NCBI RefSeq assembly: GCF_001183965.1 | Contig: NZ_LFZV01000001.1 | Location: 1,937,871 to 2,001,870 of the forward strand | Direction of reading: 5' to 3' | DNA: 64,000 nucleotides | Source of the DNA: Bacillus sp. FJAT-27916 | GTDB taxonomy: Bacteria; Bacillota; Bacilli; Bacillales; Pradoshiaceae | Shown here: positions 25,714-35,272 of the stretch, piece after piece | Position numbering within the stretch: position 1 is the stretch's first letter | Layout of the letters: every line of letters begins with the position of its first letter | Translations under genes and position numbers: made by a program | The notes under the pieces: model-generated | Told to the model about the DNA's origin: nothing | Seen by the model: only the letters and a program-made list of their open reading frames with translations | Databases searched by the model: none

Positions 25714-26526
25714 ATGGATAAGAAAATAGGATTTATCGGCTGCGGAAACATGGGCAGAGCTATGCTTGGTTCACTGATGAAAAGTGAACAAATCAGCCCG
25801 GATTCCATCATGGCATCCGTCCGAACGGAATCCTCGCTTCATGAATTGAAAGAGAAATGGCCCATTCGGACAACCTTAAACAATCTTGAAGTTGCTCAGC
25901 AATCCGATATTATCATTATGGCAGTCAATCCGGCTCAATATGAGAGTGTCTTAAAGGAAATAAGAGAAGTGATTACGTTTGATCAAATCATCGTCTCGAT
26001 TGCTGCTGGCATCAAGCTTGAGCAAATGGATGTGTGGATTGGGAAATCGTCAAAAATCATCAAAACGATGCCGAATACGCCTGTTCTCGTTCAGGAAGGA
26101 ATGACCGCCATTTGTTCTAATGAGCATGTACTTGATACAGAGATGGAGCTAATGCGGGAGTATTTTCAATTATTCGGAGAAGTAGAAGTGATGGAGGAAG
26201 AGCAGTTTGATGCGTTTATCGCCCTTTGCGGTTCATCCCCTGCTTATATTTTCATGCTGATTGAAGCAATGGCAGATGGAGCCGTTAAGCTAGGAATCCC
26301 GAGAAAGCAGGCGATTAAGATGGCGGAACAAGCGATTCTTGGTTCAGCTAAGCTTGCGATGGATACCGGCATACATCCGGCTGAGCTGAAAGATATGGTT
26401 TGCTCGCCAGGAGGCTCAACCATTGCAGCTGTATCTGCACTCGAGGAGCGGGGTTTCCGCTCAGCCGTTATCCAAGCAATGGAAGTATGTGCACGGCAAT
26501 CAAAGAAAATGAATGATGAATTATAA
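25714..26526 (+). CDS. proC: pyrroline-5-carboxylate reductase
   Basis: A 270-aa enzyme making proline from pyrroline-5-carboxylate with NAD(P)H. The N-terminal Rossmann motif is IGFIGCGNMGRAM. Later landmarks are IKTMPNTPVLVQEGM, FDAFIALCGSSPAYIFMLIEAMADGAVKLG, here read as two parts around GSSPAY, and the C-terminal signature VCSPGGSTIAAVSALE. AGGTGTGG lies before ATG 25714; the extra 20 codons upstream belong to the repeat. A terminator follows directly. Confidence 0.93.
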   Translation: MDKKIGFIGCGNMGRAMLGSLMKSEQISPDSIMASVRTESSLHELKEKWPIRTTLNNLEVAQQSDIIIMAVNPAQYESVLKEIREVITFDQIIVSIAAGIKLEQMDVWIGKSSKIIKTMPNTPVLVQEGMTAICSNEHVLDTEMELMREYFQLFGEVEVMEEEQFDAFIALCGSSPAYIFMLIEAMADGAVKLGIPRKQAIKMAEQAILGSAKLAMDTGIHPAELKDMVCSPGGSTIAAVSALEERGFRSAVIQAMEVCARQSKKMNDEL

Positions 26527-26531
26527 GGGAG

Positions 26532-26578
26532 AAAGAAGCAATCAAGCGTTATGGCGCATGGTGGCTTCTTTTTTTTTG
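26532..26578 (+). terminator. Rho-independent terminator
   Basis: AAAGAAGC (26532-26539) pairs with GCTTCTTT (26564-26571), followed by a long T-run. It ends proC. Confidence 0.85.
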
Positions 26579-26608
26579 AAAAAGTGATTGATTATTCTAA
26601 ATTCATAG

Positions 26609-26638
26609 TTGACATGTAGGATTACTTGATATTATGAT
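26609..26638 (+). promoter_or_regulatory. probable promoter of the sulfate transport operon
   Basis: TTGACA (26609-26614) and TATGAT (26633-26638) with an 18-bp spacer. The leader would start near 26645 and run into a terminator hairpin before the first gene. Confidence 0.6.
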
Positions 26639-26675
26639 GTGAGTACATTCATACATCTAGCTGATCGGACAACCG

Positions 26676-26712
26676 AAGGCATACCGGATTTCTATACCGG
26701 TATGCCTTTTTG
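26676..26712 (+). terminator. leader terminator/attenuator of the sulfate operon
   Basis: GGCATACCGG (26678-26687) pairs perfectly with CCGGTATGCC (26697-26706), followed by TTTTT. It lies between the promoter and the first gene, so transcription must read through it. Only about 30 bases precede it in the predicted transcript, too little for a known S-box riboswitch. Confidence 0.75.
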
Positions 26713-26785
26713 TATGGGCTGGTTTGCCTATCGGGATTAAAACAGTATGAATGAAGAGCAAAAGAAAAGAATGGGGGAATTCACA

Positions 26786-27808
26786 TTGAAAATGTCAAAG
26801 ATCCTTTTAGGGGTATTATGCGTAGGGCTGTTATTAGCCGGCTGCGGGGATGGTGCTTCGAGTGGAGAAGGAGGAGGCAAGGTAGAGCTTTTGAATGTTT
26901 CCTATGATCCAACACGTGAATTATATCAAGAATTCAATGAAGAGTTTATTAAGCATTGGAAGGAAGAAACAGGTGAGGAAGTCACCATTCAGCAATCACA
27001 TGGAGGCTCTGGGAAGCAAGGACGATCAGTCATTGATGGATTAGAGGCAGATGTAGTGACACTTGCTTTGGCCTATGATATCGATGAAATCGCTGCGAAT
27101 GGACTGATTGAGAAGGATTGGCAATCCAGATTGGACAGTAATTCAACTCCTTATACATCGACGATTGTATTCCTTGTTCGGAAAGGAAATCCAAAAAATA
27201 TTGAAGACTGGGATGACCTCGTTAAAGGAGATGTGTCTATCATTACGCCTAATCCGAAAACATCAGGGGGTGCACGATGGAATTACCTCGCTGCCTGGGC
27301 GTATGCAGAAGAAACCTATAATAAAGATGAAAAAAAGGTTAAGCAATTTATGAAGGATATTTATCAAAATGTTGAGGTGCTTGATTCCGGTGCACGCGGG
27401 GCAACGACGACATTCGTCGAAAGAGGGATAGGAGATGTGCTGATTGCCTGGGAGAATGAAGCCTTCCTTTCATTGAATGAGCTAGGTGAGGACGAATTTG
27501 AAATCGTGGCGCCATCCATTAGTATTCTTGCTGAACCGCCGGTCGCTGCTGTCGATAAGATTGTCAAGAAAAAAGGCACGAAGAAAGTGGCTGAAGCTTA
27601 TTTAGAATACTTATATAGTGATAAGGGACAGGAAATTGCCGCGAAGAACTACTACCGTCCAAGGAATGAGGACATTATGAAGAAATATACGGACCAATTT
27701 CCTGATGTTGAATTAGTGACAGTTGATGAGCGATTTGGCGGCTGGGAAAATGCCCAGAAGGTCCATTTCAATGATGGCGGTACATTTGATGATATTTATA
27801 CAAAATAA
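26786..27808 (+). CDS. sbp: sulfate/thiosulfate ABC transporter substrate-binding lipoprotein
   Basis: A 340-aa lipoprotein that captures sulfate or thiosulfate outside the membrane. The signal peptide is [20 protein letters not shown], with lipobox LAGC; the mature protein begins at that Cys. Family landmarks include [47 protein letters not shown] and [21 protein letters not shown]. The frame is open from ATG 26747, but GGGGGA lies 7 bases before TTG 26786, and this start gives a proper signal peptide. It is the first gene of an sbp-cysT-cysW-cysA operon. Confidence 0.92.
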   Translation: MKMSKILLGVLCVGLLLAGCGDGASSGEGGGKVELLNVSYDPTRELYQEFNEEFIKHWKEETGEEVTIQQSHGGSGKQGRSVIDGLEADVVTLALAYDIDEIAANGLIEKDWQSRLDSNSTPYTSTIVFLVRKGNPKNIEDWDDLVKGDVSIITPNPKTSGGARWNYLAAWAYAEETYNKDEKKVKQFMKDIYQNVEVLDSGARGATTTFVERGIGDVLIAWENEAFLSLNELGEDEFEIVAPSISILAEPPVAAVDKIVKKKGTKKVAEAYLEYLYSDKGQEIAAKNYYRPRNEDIMKKYTDQFPDVELVTVDERFGGWENAQKVHFNDGGTFDDIYTK

Positions 27809-27824
27809 ATAAGGCGGACTGTCT

Positions 27825-28691
27825 TTGCCTTTATTTAATGGAAAAGTAGGGGATGCTGAATTGGCGATTAAACGAATTAAAGCCAAGCCTGTACTGCCTG
27901 GTTTTGGATTGACAATGGGATTTACCGTTTTGTATTTAGGTGTGCTAGTCCTGCTGCCCTTATCGATGGTATTGCTTAAATCAACCACTCTCGGCTTTTC
28001 GGGATTCATTGATACAATTAGTGATCCGCGAGCAATTGCGGCCTACAAGGTCAGCTTTGGCACCGCCTTTGCAGCCGCTTGTGTCAATGCCATTTTTGGC
28101 GTGCTGATTGCTTGGGTTCTGACTCGTTATACGTTTCCTGGAAGGAAGCTTCTTGATAGTTTGGTAGATTTGCCTTTTGCCTTGCCGACAGCTGTGGCGG
28201 GGATTTCATTAACTACCCTGTATGCATCAGAAGGATGGGTTGGACAATTCTTTTCCTTCAAGATTGCCTATACACCAATTGGTATCATCATGGCTCTTGT
28301 CTTTATTGGATTGCCGTTTGTCATTCGAATGGTACAGCCGGTTTTGGCGAATATCGATAAAGAGGTGGAAGAAGTATCCACCATCCTCGGCGCGAGCAAA
28401 TGGAAGACATTTCGTTATGTCATCTTTCCGGAGATTATACCTGCCTTAATAACCGGCTTTTCCCTTTCTTTTGCGAGGGCATTGGGAGAGTATGGATCTG
28501 TTGTCTTTATTTCTGGCAATATGCCGTTTAAGACTGAGATTGCTCCCCTCGTGATTATGACAAAGCTTGAGCAATATGATTATGCGGGCGCGACAGCTAT
28601 TGCATCGGTTATGCTGCTTTTTACCTTTCTTATTTTGCTGCTGATCAATATGCTGCAATGGTGGTCCGGAAGGAAGTTTATGAATGGTTAA
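27825..28691 (+). CDS. cysT: sulfate ABC transporter permease CysT
   Basis: A 288-aa inner membrane permease with about six hydrophobic segments. The EAA loop that contacts the ATPase is EEVSTILGASKWKTFRYVIF (about 185-204). The start is uncertain: TTG 27825 after AAGGCGG is used, while TTG 27861 is an alternative that would remove 12 residues. It pairs with CysW to form the channel. It is 16 bases after sbp. Confidence 0.9.
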   Translation: MPLFNGKVGDAELAIKRIKAKPVLPGFGLTMGFTVLYLGVLVLLPLSMVLLKSTTLGFSGFIDTISDPRAIAAYKVSFGTAFAAACVNAIFGVLIAWVLTRYTFPGRKLLDSLVDLPFALPTAVAGISLTTLYASEGWVGQFFSFKIAYTPIGIIMALVFIGLPFVIRMVQPVLANIDKEVEEVSTILGASKWKTFRYVIFPEIIPALITGFSLSFARALGEYGSVVFISGNMPFKTEIAPLVIMTKLEQYDYAGATAIASVMLLFTFLILLLINMLQWWSGRKFMNG

Positions 28692-28703
28692 GGGGGTTGA
28701 ATT

Positions 28704-29576
28704 ATGGGGATTCCACAAATAGATTTACACACTAATACAGCTGCACGCCGGGAGAGGGGGGAGTCCTCCTGGGTTAAATATATCTTGATAGGCATTACGG
28801 TCTTATTTCTTGCCTTATTTTTGTTACTGCCATTGGCAGCCATCTTCCTGAAGGCCTTTGAAAAAGGGATGTCTGTTTACATAGCCTCGATTACTCATCC
28901 TGATGCGGTTGCTGCCATTAAGCTGACGCTCACCGTTGCATTTATTGCCGTTCCGTTAAATGCGTTATTCGGAATATGTGCAGCTTGGGCAATTTCCAAG
29001 TATCAGTTTAAGGGAAAGAATCTCCTGATTACGTTAATTGATATTCCTTTTGCTGTCTCGCCTGTCATTGCGGGATTGGTCTTTATTTTATTGTTTGGCA
29101 CAAGCGGTCTTTTTGGAGAGTTTCTTTTTAACAATGACATAAAAATTGTCTTTGCGCTCCCTGGCATTGTACTGGCAACATTGTTTGTCACCTTTCCATT
29201 CGTGGCAAGAGAGCTTATTCCCTTGATGCAGGCACAGGGGACGGCGGAGGAGGAAGCCTCACTAATCTTGGGGGCTGGAGGATTTAAGACATTTTGGAGG
29301 ATTACCTTGCCAAACATCAAATGGGGACTTCTTTATGGAATTATCCTTTGTAATGCCCGTGCTGTAGGCGAGTTTGGAGCTGTTTCAGTCGTATCAGGAC
29401 ATATTCGCGGCCTGACAAATACAATGCCGCTCCATATCGAAATTCTTTATAATGAATATCAATTTTCGGCAGCTTTTGCTGTCGCATCCATCATGTCACT
29501 GATCGCCATCATCACTTTGATCGTAAAGAACTTGATTGAGTGGAAATCAGGGTATCGCTCAACTAAGGCAGGCTAG
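28704..29576 (+). CDS. cysW: sulfate ABC transporter permease CysW
   Basis: A 290-aa inner membrane permease, the second subunit of the channel, with about six hydrophobic segments. The EAA loop reads [25 protein letters not shown] is 7 bases before ATG 28704, and the gene starts 12 bases after cysT. The N-terminal 25 residues are polar, as usual for CysW. Confidence 0.92.
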   Translation: MGIPQIDLHTNTAARRERGESSWVKYILIGITVLFLALFLLLPLAAIFLKAFEKGMSVYIASITHPDAVAAIKLTLTVAFIAVPLNALFGICAAWAISKYQFKGKNLLITLIDIPFAVSPVIAGLVFILLFGTSGLFGEFLFNNDIKIVFALPGIVLATLFVTFPFVARELIPLMQAQGTAEEEASLILGAGGFKTFWRITLPNIKWGLLYGIILCNARAVGEFGAVSVVSGHIRGLTNTMPLHIEILYNEYQFSAAFAVASIMSLIAIITLIVKNLIEWKSGYRSTKAG

Positions 29577-29587
29577 GAGGAATCGAG

Positions 29588-30655
29588 ATGAAAATTACGA
29601 TTGAAGGGGTTAGCAAATCATTTGGGGATGCCGCTATTCTTCACGATATCGATTTAGCAATAAATAGCGGTGAATTAATTGCCTTATTAGGTCCCTCTGG
29701 TTCAGGAAAGACGTCCTTGCTTAGAATCATCGCGGGATTGGAGAGTCCGGACGGAGGAAGAATCAAATTCAATGGGGAGGATTATACGGAGCGGCATGCA
29801 AAGGAGAGAAATCTCGGATTCGTTTTTCAGCACTATGCGCTGTTCAGAAATATGACCATCTATGAAAATATTGCTTATGGCCTAAAGGTTAAACCAAGGA
29901 AGAGCAGGCCTTCAAAGCAGCAGATTGATGATAAGGTGCACGAGCTTTTGGCCTTGATTAAGCTGGAGAATTATGCCCGCCATTACCCAGCGCAGCTATC
30001 TGGGGGACAAAGACAGCGGGTAGCGCTCGCCCGGTCGCTTGCTGTGGAGCCGGAAGTGCTTCTTCTGGATGAACCTTTCGGCGCATTAGACGCGAAGGTA
30101 CGTAAAGAGTTACGAAGGTGGCTGCGGAATTTGCACAACGACTTTGATATCACAAGTGTTTTCGTCACTCATGATCAGGAAGAGGCCATGGAGGTGGCGG
30201 ACAGAATCGTCATTATGAACAATGGACGTGTGGAACAGGTTGGAACACCGCTTGAAGTATATGAACAACCTGCTTCCGCTTTTGTGCTGGACTTCCTCGG
30301 CAATGTGAATTCCTTGAGCGGCAAGGTGAACGGCGGGATTTTAGAAACAGGGAGCTATCGGATTGAACTGCCTGATTATAAGAAAGTAAATGAAACAGAG
30401 GGGATTGGCTATGTTCGTCCGCACGATCTGGATATTGATAAGGATCGTTTGACGGAGAATTCGATTGAATCCATTGTTGAGCATATCCATCCAGTTGGTT
30501 CGGTTGTCAGGATAGAAATGCTCCGAAGAGATAACGGGGAAATGATTGAGGCAGAGATACCTAAAAGCCTCTATCAATCCATGGTCATTCAAGTTGGCGA
30601 GCATGTATTTGTGACGCCAAAATCAGTCAAAATGTTTCTTGACTACTCCATCTAG
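29588..30655 (+). CDS. cysA: sulfate ABC transporter ATP-binding protein CysA
   Basis: A 355-aa ATPase that powers sulfate/thiosulfate import. Walker A is [11 protein letters not shown] (about 37-44), the signature [15 protein letters not shown], Walker [13 protein letters not shown], and the switch His is in [10 protein letters not shown]. The C-terminal 110 residues form the TOBE-like regulatory domain typical of CysA/PotA. AGGAGG precedes ATG 29588. It is the last gene of the operon, followed by a strong terminator. Confidence 0.94.
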   Translation: MKITIEGVSKSFGDAAILHDIDLAINSGELIALLGPSGSGKTSLLRIIAGLESPDGGRIKFNGEDYTERHAKERNLGFVFQHYALFRNMTIYENIAYGLKVKPRKSRPSKQQIDDKVHELLALIKLENYARHYPAQLSGGQRQRVALARSLAVEPEVLLLDEPFGALDAKVRKELRRWLRNLHNDFDITSVFVTHDQEEAMEVADRIVIMNNGRVEQVGTPLEVYEQPASAFVLDFLGNVNSLSGKVNGGILETGSYRIELPDYKKVNETEGIGYVRPHDLDIDKDRLTENSIESIVEHIHPVGSVVRIEMLRRDNGEMIEAEIPKSLYQSMVIQVGEHVFVTPKSVKMFLDYSI

Positions 30656-30678
30656 AAACCATTACATTGTACGGTATT

Positions 30679-30728
30679 AAAGGATAGATACATCATGGCA
30701 TAAATGTATCTGTCCTTTCTTTTTTTTT
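30679..30728 (+). terminator. Rho-independent terminator
   Basis: A 15-base arm starting AAAGGATAGATAC (30679-30693) pairs with ATGTATCTGTCCTTT (30704-30718), with one mismatch, followed by ten T. It ends the sulfate operon. Confidence 0.9.
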
Positions 30729-30891
30729 TGTCAGATAACTACAGTCTTTCAATATATACGATGAAATTTGTCGAAAAAAATAGATAATTACTTGTCATTA
30801 TTCTATATAGGCTTCATCAACCTCCAGGTTTTTTATGAATCCTATGGTACGCTTAACCATATTTATGGTCGTTAAGGAGGAGGAATGCCAT

Positions 30892-32463
30892 ATGGATGGT
30901 GAACGATTACTGAACAATCTTCTCAGGTTAAAAGGAAGAGAACTCCGAATCATATACGCATTCTTAGCGAAGACTTCGCTTCCCCATTTATTGTCCACTT
31001 TGTCTAAAACGATTCTGTCAAAGGATGATTGTACGTATTTGACAAGCAAAGTCGCATCTATGTCTGCCTCTCTTGACAAACGGAGCGATACAGACATTCA
31101 ACTAGATCTTTTTCAAGAACTATGCCAGTTGATAGGAAGACACGATATGTATATCCAGAATATTAGTCAATTAAGAAAGCAATGTGAAGAAATTGTTTTG
31201 GAAACTCATAAGCAACTAGTGAAACAGGACAAGCTATTTGCAGCATTCATCAAGAAAATGCCGTCTGAATCTAGACTAGAACATTTGGTCCACTATCAGC
31301 TGGAACGCTTAATGGATGAAATGGACTTATATTTGAAGGAGGAACCGAAGAATAGACAAGCGACCATTTACGCTCTGCTTTATTCCGGCCTTCAATCCCT
31401 TTCGACCGACCAGCAGGATAACCTAAAGAATAGCTTACAAATCAATGATGTTACTCCTGAAAGTCTCATGCCAATCTTCGTAGATAAAGGCTTGAAAGAG
31501 AGCATTGAGATTCTGCGGAGGATTGCTGGACCCAAGATATATGAAGCCATCCCATCCATTCTGTTCTTTCTTACGAAAAAGCAGACTCAATCGTCCGGTA
31601 ACCGGACAGAGGTGGCAAACCCTCTGCCTGATTTTCTTCTGTCTCCTTTATTGATCAATCCTTTTATTCTGAAAGGAAGAGCCTTGCTTGTTAATTATCA
31701 TCATAAATCCATAAAGAAAAGGTTATTGCCCTTCTTTCTCTTTCAAATTACGTTCCTATCCTATGCTGAATCGGAGGAAGTGGAAGAGGAGGACAGATTG
31801 ATTCACTTATGGATGAGCCGATCAACTGCCTATAAGGATTTGCATTATCATTCCAATCTGCTGGAAATGCAGCATATTGAAACAAGCGATTCATTAAATA
31901 AGGCGGAGAATAAACTAACAGAGATTGAGAATAGAATGAATCAGGAGAAAAAGCTTATATTGGAAGAAAAGGAGAAGATTAAGGGGGCTTTAACGTATAT
32001 TGATATACGTGCCTTGAAGATATCAGATGCTTTTACACGACTGTCGGAGCAATATGAAAACAGTCAAAGAACGATTCGGGATATCGAGTCCCTAAAACGT
32101 TCTGATCGATTAGAAACGAGCGTGATGAAACAGGTATCCACTAAATTGATGAATATGACTGCTTCACTGGACATCCTATCTGAAAAGAGAAGAAGTGATT
32201 ATTTATTAAGTTTGATGGTTGAAGAGGTAATCACTTCGGAGAACGACTTCAAAGATGCTGAAAAGGCAAATATTAAGAGAAGCACTGCAACCATTGATAG
32301 ACTTGCTGAAATGAAACGGACTGTTTTCAAGGAAAAGGAGCGCTGCAGAGCAAAGATTAGCAGGATTGAGAACCAGCAAGAAGGAGTCATGAAAAAGCTT
32401 CAAACATTGGAAAAAACCAATAAAGGGCTTAAGGAATGGCTGACCGTTGGGGAAAAGCAATAG
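30892..32463 (+). CDS. unknown coiled-coil protein
   Basis: A 523-aa protein of no family I recognise. The first 320 residues look helical and soluble with no clear motif. From about residue 330 to the end the sequence is strongly charged and heptad-like (for example NKAENKLTEIENRMNQEKK), suggesting two or three long coiled-coil segments separated by short breaks. There is no signal peptide and no P-loop. GGAGGAGGA precedes ATG 30892 at a good distance; the open frame back to 30835 is ignored. A TTGTCGAA sequence (30768-30775) upstream matches a Spo0A box but could be chance. A structural or scaffold role is possible. Confidence 0.75.
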   Translation: MDGERLLNNLLRLKGRELRIIYAFLAKTSLPHLLSTLSKTILSKDDCTYLTSKVASMSASLDKRSDTDIQLDLFQELCQLIGRHDMYIQNISQLRKQCEEIVLETHKQLVKQDKLFAAFIKKMPSESRLEHLVHYQLERLMDEMDLYLKEEPKNRQATIYALLYSGLQSLSTDQQDNLKNSLQINDVTPESLMPIFVDKGLKESIEILRRIAGPKIYEAIPSILFFLTKKQTQSSGNRTEVANPLPDFLLSPLLINPFILKGRALLVNYHHKSIKKRLLPFFLFQITFLSYAESEEVEEEDRLIHLWMSRSTAYKDLHYHSNLLEMQHIETSDSLNKAENKLTEIENRMNQEKKLILEEKEKIKGALTYIDIRALKISDAFTRLSEQYENSQRTIRDIESLKRSDRLETSVMKQVSTKLMNMTASLDILSEKRRSDYLLSLMVEEVITSENDFKDAEKANIKRSTATIDRLAEMKRTVFKEKERCRAKISRIENQQEGVMKKLQTLEKTNKGLKEWLTVGEKQ

Positions 32464-32498
32464 AAAAGGGCTTGGGTTACTACAACCAAGCCCTTTTC
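32463..32498. terminator. bidirectional terminator
   Basis: GAAAAGGGCTTGG (32463-32475) pairs perfectly with CCAAGCCCTTTTC (32486-32498). It separates the coiled-coil gene from the convergent LrgB-type gene and can serve both. Confidence 0.9.
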
Positions 32499-32505
32499 CT
32501 ATTTA

Positions 32506-33210
32506 CTAGATAACAAAAGAATGATAAAGCTGCAGAATAACAGGGCTGAGTAAGGAACCAAATACGGCGCTCAAGGTCATGGATACTGAGCTCATAGAAA
32601 AGGCTGTCTCACCGATTTCGGCTGTTTTAGAAGTGCCTATTGCATGGGAGGCACAACCCATGGCTATTCCAAGGCTGATAGGGCTTGTAATCTTTATGAG
32701 GCGTAAGAATTGCGGCCCTAAAATAGCTCCTGAAAAACCGGCAAACATGACAAATATGGCAGTCATGCTCGGAATGCCGCCCGCCTGGCTTGAAAGTTCA
32801 ATGGCAATCGGCGTAGTAAACGATTTTGGCATAATTGAATACAAAATCCGCTCATTTATTCCCGCTGCCATCGCGAGCAGAATACCGCTCACCATACCTG
32901 CCAGAACCCCGCAAAAAACACCGCTTAAAATGACATATTTATAATCGGCCAATACCTTCCTTTGCCTGTATAAAGGATAGGCAAGCGCAACGATGGCAGG
33001 ACCAAGGAACTGATTGATCCATGTACCGCCAATCATATACGTATCATAGCTAATATTAAATAGATTTAAGAGAATAACAATGATGATTGTTGTCGTTAGA
33101 ATCGGTATGAGAAAGGTATATGGATAGGATATATACAGCTTTCTCATATATAGAAAGACGATAATGGTAAAGAGTATGATAATAAGTGCTGATAGGATAT
33201 GATTAATCAC
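32506..33210 (-). CDS. LrgB/CidB family membrane protein
   Basis: A 234-aa protein with about six to seven membrane segments. GLPSM-like and GCASHAIGTSKTAEIGE stretches are typical of the LrgB/CidB/YohK family. These proteins act with an LrgA/CidA partner; in Bacillus a related pair imports pyruvate, and in Staphylococcus the pairs influence autolysis. The start overlaps the stop of the lrgA-like gene by 4 bases (ATGA), indicating translational coupling. No LytST-type two-component pair lies next to it, although a sensor kinase is divergent upstream. Confidence 0.9.
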   Translation of the reverse strand: MINHILSALIIILFTIIVFLYMRKLYISYPYTFLIPILTTTIIIVILLNLFNISYDTYMIGGTWINQFLGPAIVALAYPLYRQRKVLADYKYVILSGVFCGVLAGMVSGILLAMAAGINERILYSIMPKSFTTPIAIELSSQAGGIPSMTAIFVMFAGFSGAILGPQFLRLIKITSPISLGIAMGCASHAIGTSKTAEIGETAFSMSSVSMTLSAVFGSLLSPVILQLYHSFVI

Positions 33211-33578
33211 TCATGGATTCTCCCTTCTTGCTTCCGGGAAGCAACCTCACTGATAGCGCCGGTAATGGCGAGTGTCATCAGTGTACTGATGAAAATGACA
33301 GCAATAATAATGGCCCCTTTTAGCGAAAATAGATTTCCATACTTCATGATGCCGACACATACAGGTACAAATAAAAGAGGCAGAATACCTAACAGAAAAT
33401 TTGATCCCACATTCACCCATGTTGGGGGAATGATGCCGATGACCAGTAAAGCAAACAAAAGAAGCATCCCAACCACACTGCCGGGAATCATAAAATTCAG
33501 CGTTTGCTGGAGCCATTCTCCTATGTAATAAAAAATGAATAAAAGACCCGTTTGAAAGAGCAGCTTAACTATTTTCAT
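33207..33578 (-). CDS. LrgA/CidA family holin-like protein
   Basis: A 123-aa protein with four hydrophobic segments. The motif FMIPGSVVGMLLLFALL and the following PPTWVNVGSNFLLGILPLLFVP are characteristic of LrgA/CidA. It is the partner of the LrgB-type protein encoded just downstream. The function in this organism, pyruvate transport or control of cell lysis, cannot be separated by sequence alone. The 295-base gap to the divergent kinase gene should hold both promoters. Confidence 0.9.
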   Translation of the reverse strand: MKIVKLLFQTGLLFIFYYIGEWLQQTLNFMIPGSVVGMLLLFALLVIGIIPPTWVNVGSNFLLGILPLLFVPVCVGIMKYGNLFSLKGAIIIAVIFISTLMTLAITGAISEVASRKQEGRIHE

Positions 33579-33873
33579 TGTTTAATCGTTCGGCTTCAAC
33601 TCAAGCGAGAATACATGTTTTAAAGAGGGTGGTTAAATGGTTGAATTAGCCAAGAACGGTTGTCACCTGCCTTTTATGCTATAAATTGATATTACGCCTT
33701 TGCATAAATATGTCAATTGTTTTGCTGAGATAATGCTGGGTGCCTCTGTTGTTTACTGAGCCATGACAATATTTCAATTTCAAAATATTTCTTGTTTTGT
33801 AGAGGATATTTTTTGGCTATGTCGAATTATAAAACAAATATTAAATGCGAATTGAAATGGTGGTCAGAAAGCA

Positions 33874-35022
33874 ATGAAGCCCATATTAATGGAACATGAT
33901 GAATATATAGAGCTTATTGAAACGTGGCTGACTAAGGAAGAACCTTACCTTTACAAGGAATACTTGAATTCTATCAAGATGGACCAGGATAGAAAGGGAG
34001 AGTTAATCAGCCAGTGGGAGATTCCCCGTAGAATGATGTTCAGTCAATTGGTCGATACAATCAAAGGAACAATCTCTGAAAAAGCGATAAAAGAGATGGC
34101 CAGAAAGGTTGCCTCGGAGCGGATGGATGTTATCAATATTGGCGAGGTTTTGTATAATATCAACCAAGGAAGACGTGTTATTGTCAATTCAATCATGACA
34201 ATCGATATACCTGTTGCCGCACTTCAAATCGTCATCAATAACGTGAACAAGCAATTTGATATCTTCAGCTATGAACTGGTATCTACCTATTCGCATCTGG
34301 CAAATAAGGTTATTGATGAAAAGACGTCGTTCATCAACGAAAACCATAAGGATAAACTAGCGCTGCTCGGCCAAATCTCCTCCAGTTTTGTCCATGAATT
34401 CCGCAATCCGTTGACAGCTGTGATGGGGTTCAATAAGATCTTGAAAAAGGAATATCCGAATATGAAGTATTTGGATATCATGGATTATGAATTGAATCAG
34501 CTGAATTTCCGTATTACCCAGTTCCTTCATACCTCAAAGGCAGAACTAAACGAAGATTTAGTGGTCGTCATCTCTATTAAGCAGCTCATAGAGGAAATCA
34601 AGCAATTGAGCTATGCGAGTATTATTGATACAAACGTCTATGTGGAGATTGATGTGCCCGATCATCTTATTATCAAGGCTAGCAGAAACGGTTTGAAACA
34701 GGTCATTTTGAATTTATTTGTTAATTCTATTGATGCCTTAAAAAATGTTCCCTCTGAGCGTATCATTAAAGTAAAGGCAGGAGTCAAGGATAATCAGCTG
34801 ATGATCTGTATTTCTAATAATGGACCGATGATTGAAAAGGAGTATATTGAATCGATTTTTGAACCGTTTTTTACGACGAAGGAATTAGGTACAGGAATTG
34901 GGCTTTATGTCTGCCGGAAAATAACCGAAAGCTATGATGGCTATTTACTATGCACATCTACCCCAGAATGGACCACTTTTTGTGTCCATTTACCTGGATC
35001 CTTTATCATGTCAGAAGAATAG
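33874..35022 (+). CDS. sensor histidine kinase
   Basis: A 382-aa cytoplasmic kinase without membrane segments. Residues 1-150 form an N-terminal helical sensor domain like the one placed before the kinase core in some Bacillus sporulation kinases. The phosphoacceptor H box is SSFVHEFRNPLTAVMGF (His about residue 173). The ATP-binding domain shows NLFVNSIDAL (N box), ISNNGPMI (G1-like) and TTKELGTGIGLYVC (F/G2). There is no response regulator beside it, so it is an orphan, as phosphorelay kinases usually are. GGTGG is a weak ribosome binding site before ATG 33874. A TGTCGAA at 33820-33826 could be a Spo0A site. Confidence 0.85.
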   Translation: MKPILMEHDEYIELIETWLTKEEPYLYKEYLNSIKMDQDRKGELISQWEIPRRMMFSQLVDTIKGTISEKAIKEMARKVASERMDVINIGEVLYNINQGRRVIVNSIMTIDIPVAALQIVINNVNKQFDIFSYELVSTYSHLANKVIDEKTSFINENHKDKLALLGQISSSFVHEFRNPLTAVMGFNKILKKEYPNMKYLDIMDYELNQLNFRITQFLHTSKAELNEDLVVVISIKQLIEEIKQLSYASIIDTNVYVEIDVPDHLIIKASRNGLKQVILNLFVNSIDALKNVPSERIIKVKAGVKDNQLMICISNNGPMIEKEYIESIFEPFFTTKELGTGIGLYVCRKITESYDGYLLCTSTPEWTTFCVHLPGSFIMSEE

Positions 35023-35047
35023 TTGGTCGATTTACCAAATATTGATA

Positions 35048-35076
35048 TTGTCATATAGAGTTAAATCTGATAAAGT
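35048..35076 (+). promoter_or_regulatory. probable codBA promoter
   Basis: TTGTCA (35048-35053) and TAAAGT (35071-35076) with a 17-bp spacer. Transcription from here would give a leader of about 190 bases containing the PyrR site and a terminator. Confidence 0.4.
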
Positions 35077-35109
35077 ACTTGTTAAATGAATATGGTTACC
35101 TTTAAGAGT

Positions 35110-35123
35110 AGTCCAGAGAGGCT
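35110..35123 (+). promoter_or_regulatory. PyrR-binding RNA element
   Basis: AGTCCAGAGAGGCT, followed by GACAAGG, matches the conserved anti-antiterminator loop bound by PyrR with UMP in Bacillus pyr leaders. It lies in the transcribed leader before a terminator, so PyrR should favour termination when uridine nucleotides are plentiful. Confidence 0.85.
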
Positions 35124-35207
35124 GACAAGGTGCGCGTGAATGAATTGAGAGATATAGACCCGTAGTATAGGTATATACTATAGGTGTATACTATTAGTCA
35201 TACAATC

Positions 35208-35240
35208 AGCACTTGCCTCAAATGGGCAGGTGCTTTTTTT
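35208..35240 (+). terminator. PyrR-controlled attenuator terminator
   Basis: AGCACTTGCC (35208-35217) pairs with GGCAGGTGCT (35225-35234), then seven T. It lies 33 bases before the codB start, as expected of an attenuator. Confidence 0.85.
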
Positions 35241-35272
35241 ATGCCATAAATTATGAGGAGGATACATCAACC

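Noticed and set aside
26641-26712. S-box (SAM) riboswitch before the sulfate operon
   Set aside because: The conserved S-box core is not present, and the predicted leader is too short before the terminator.
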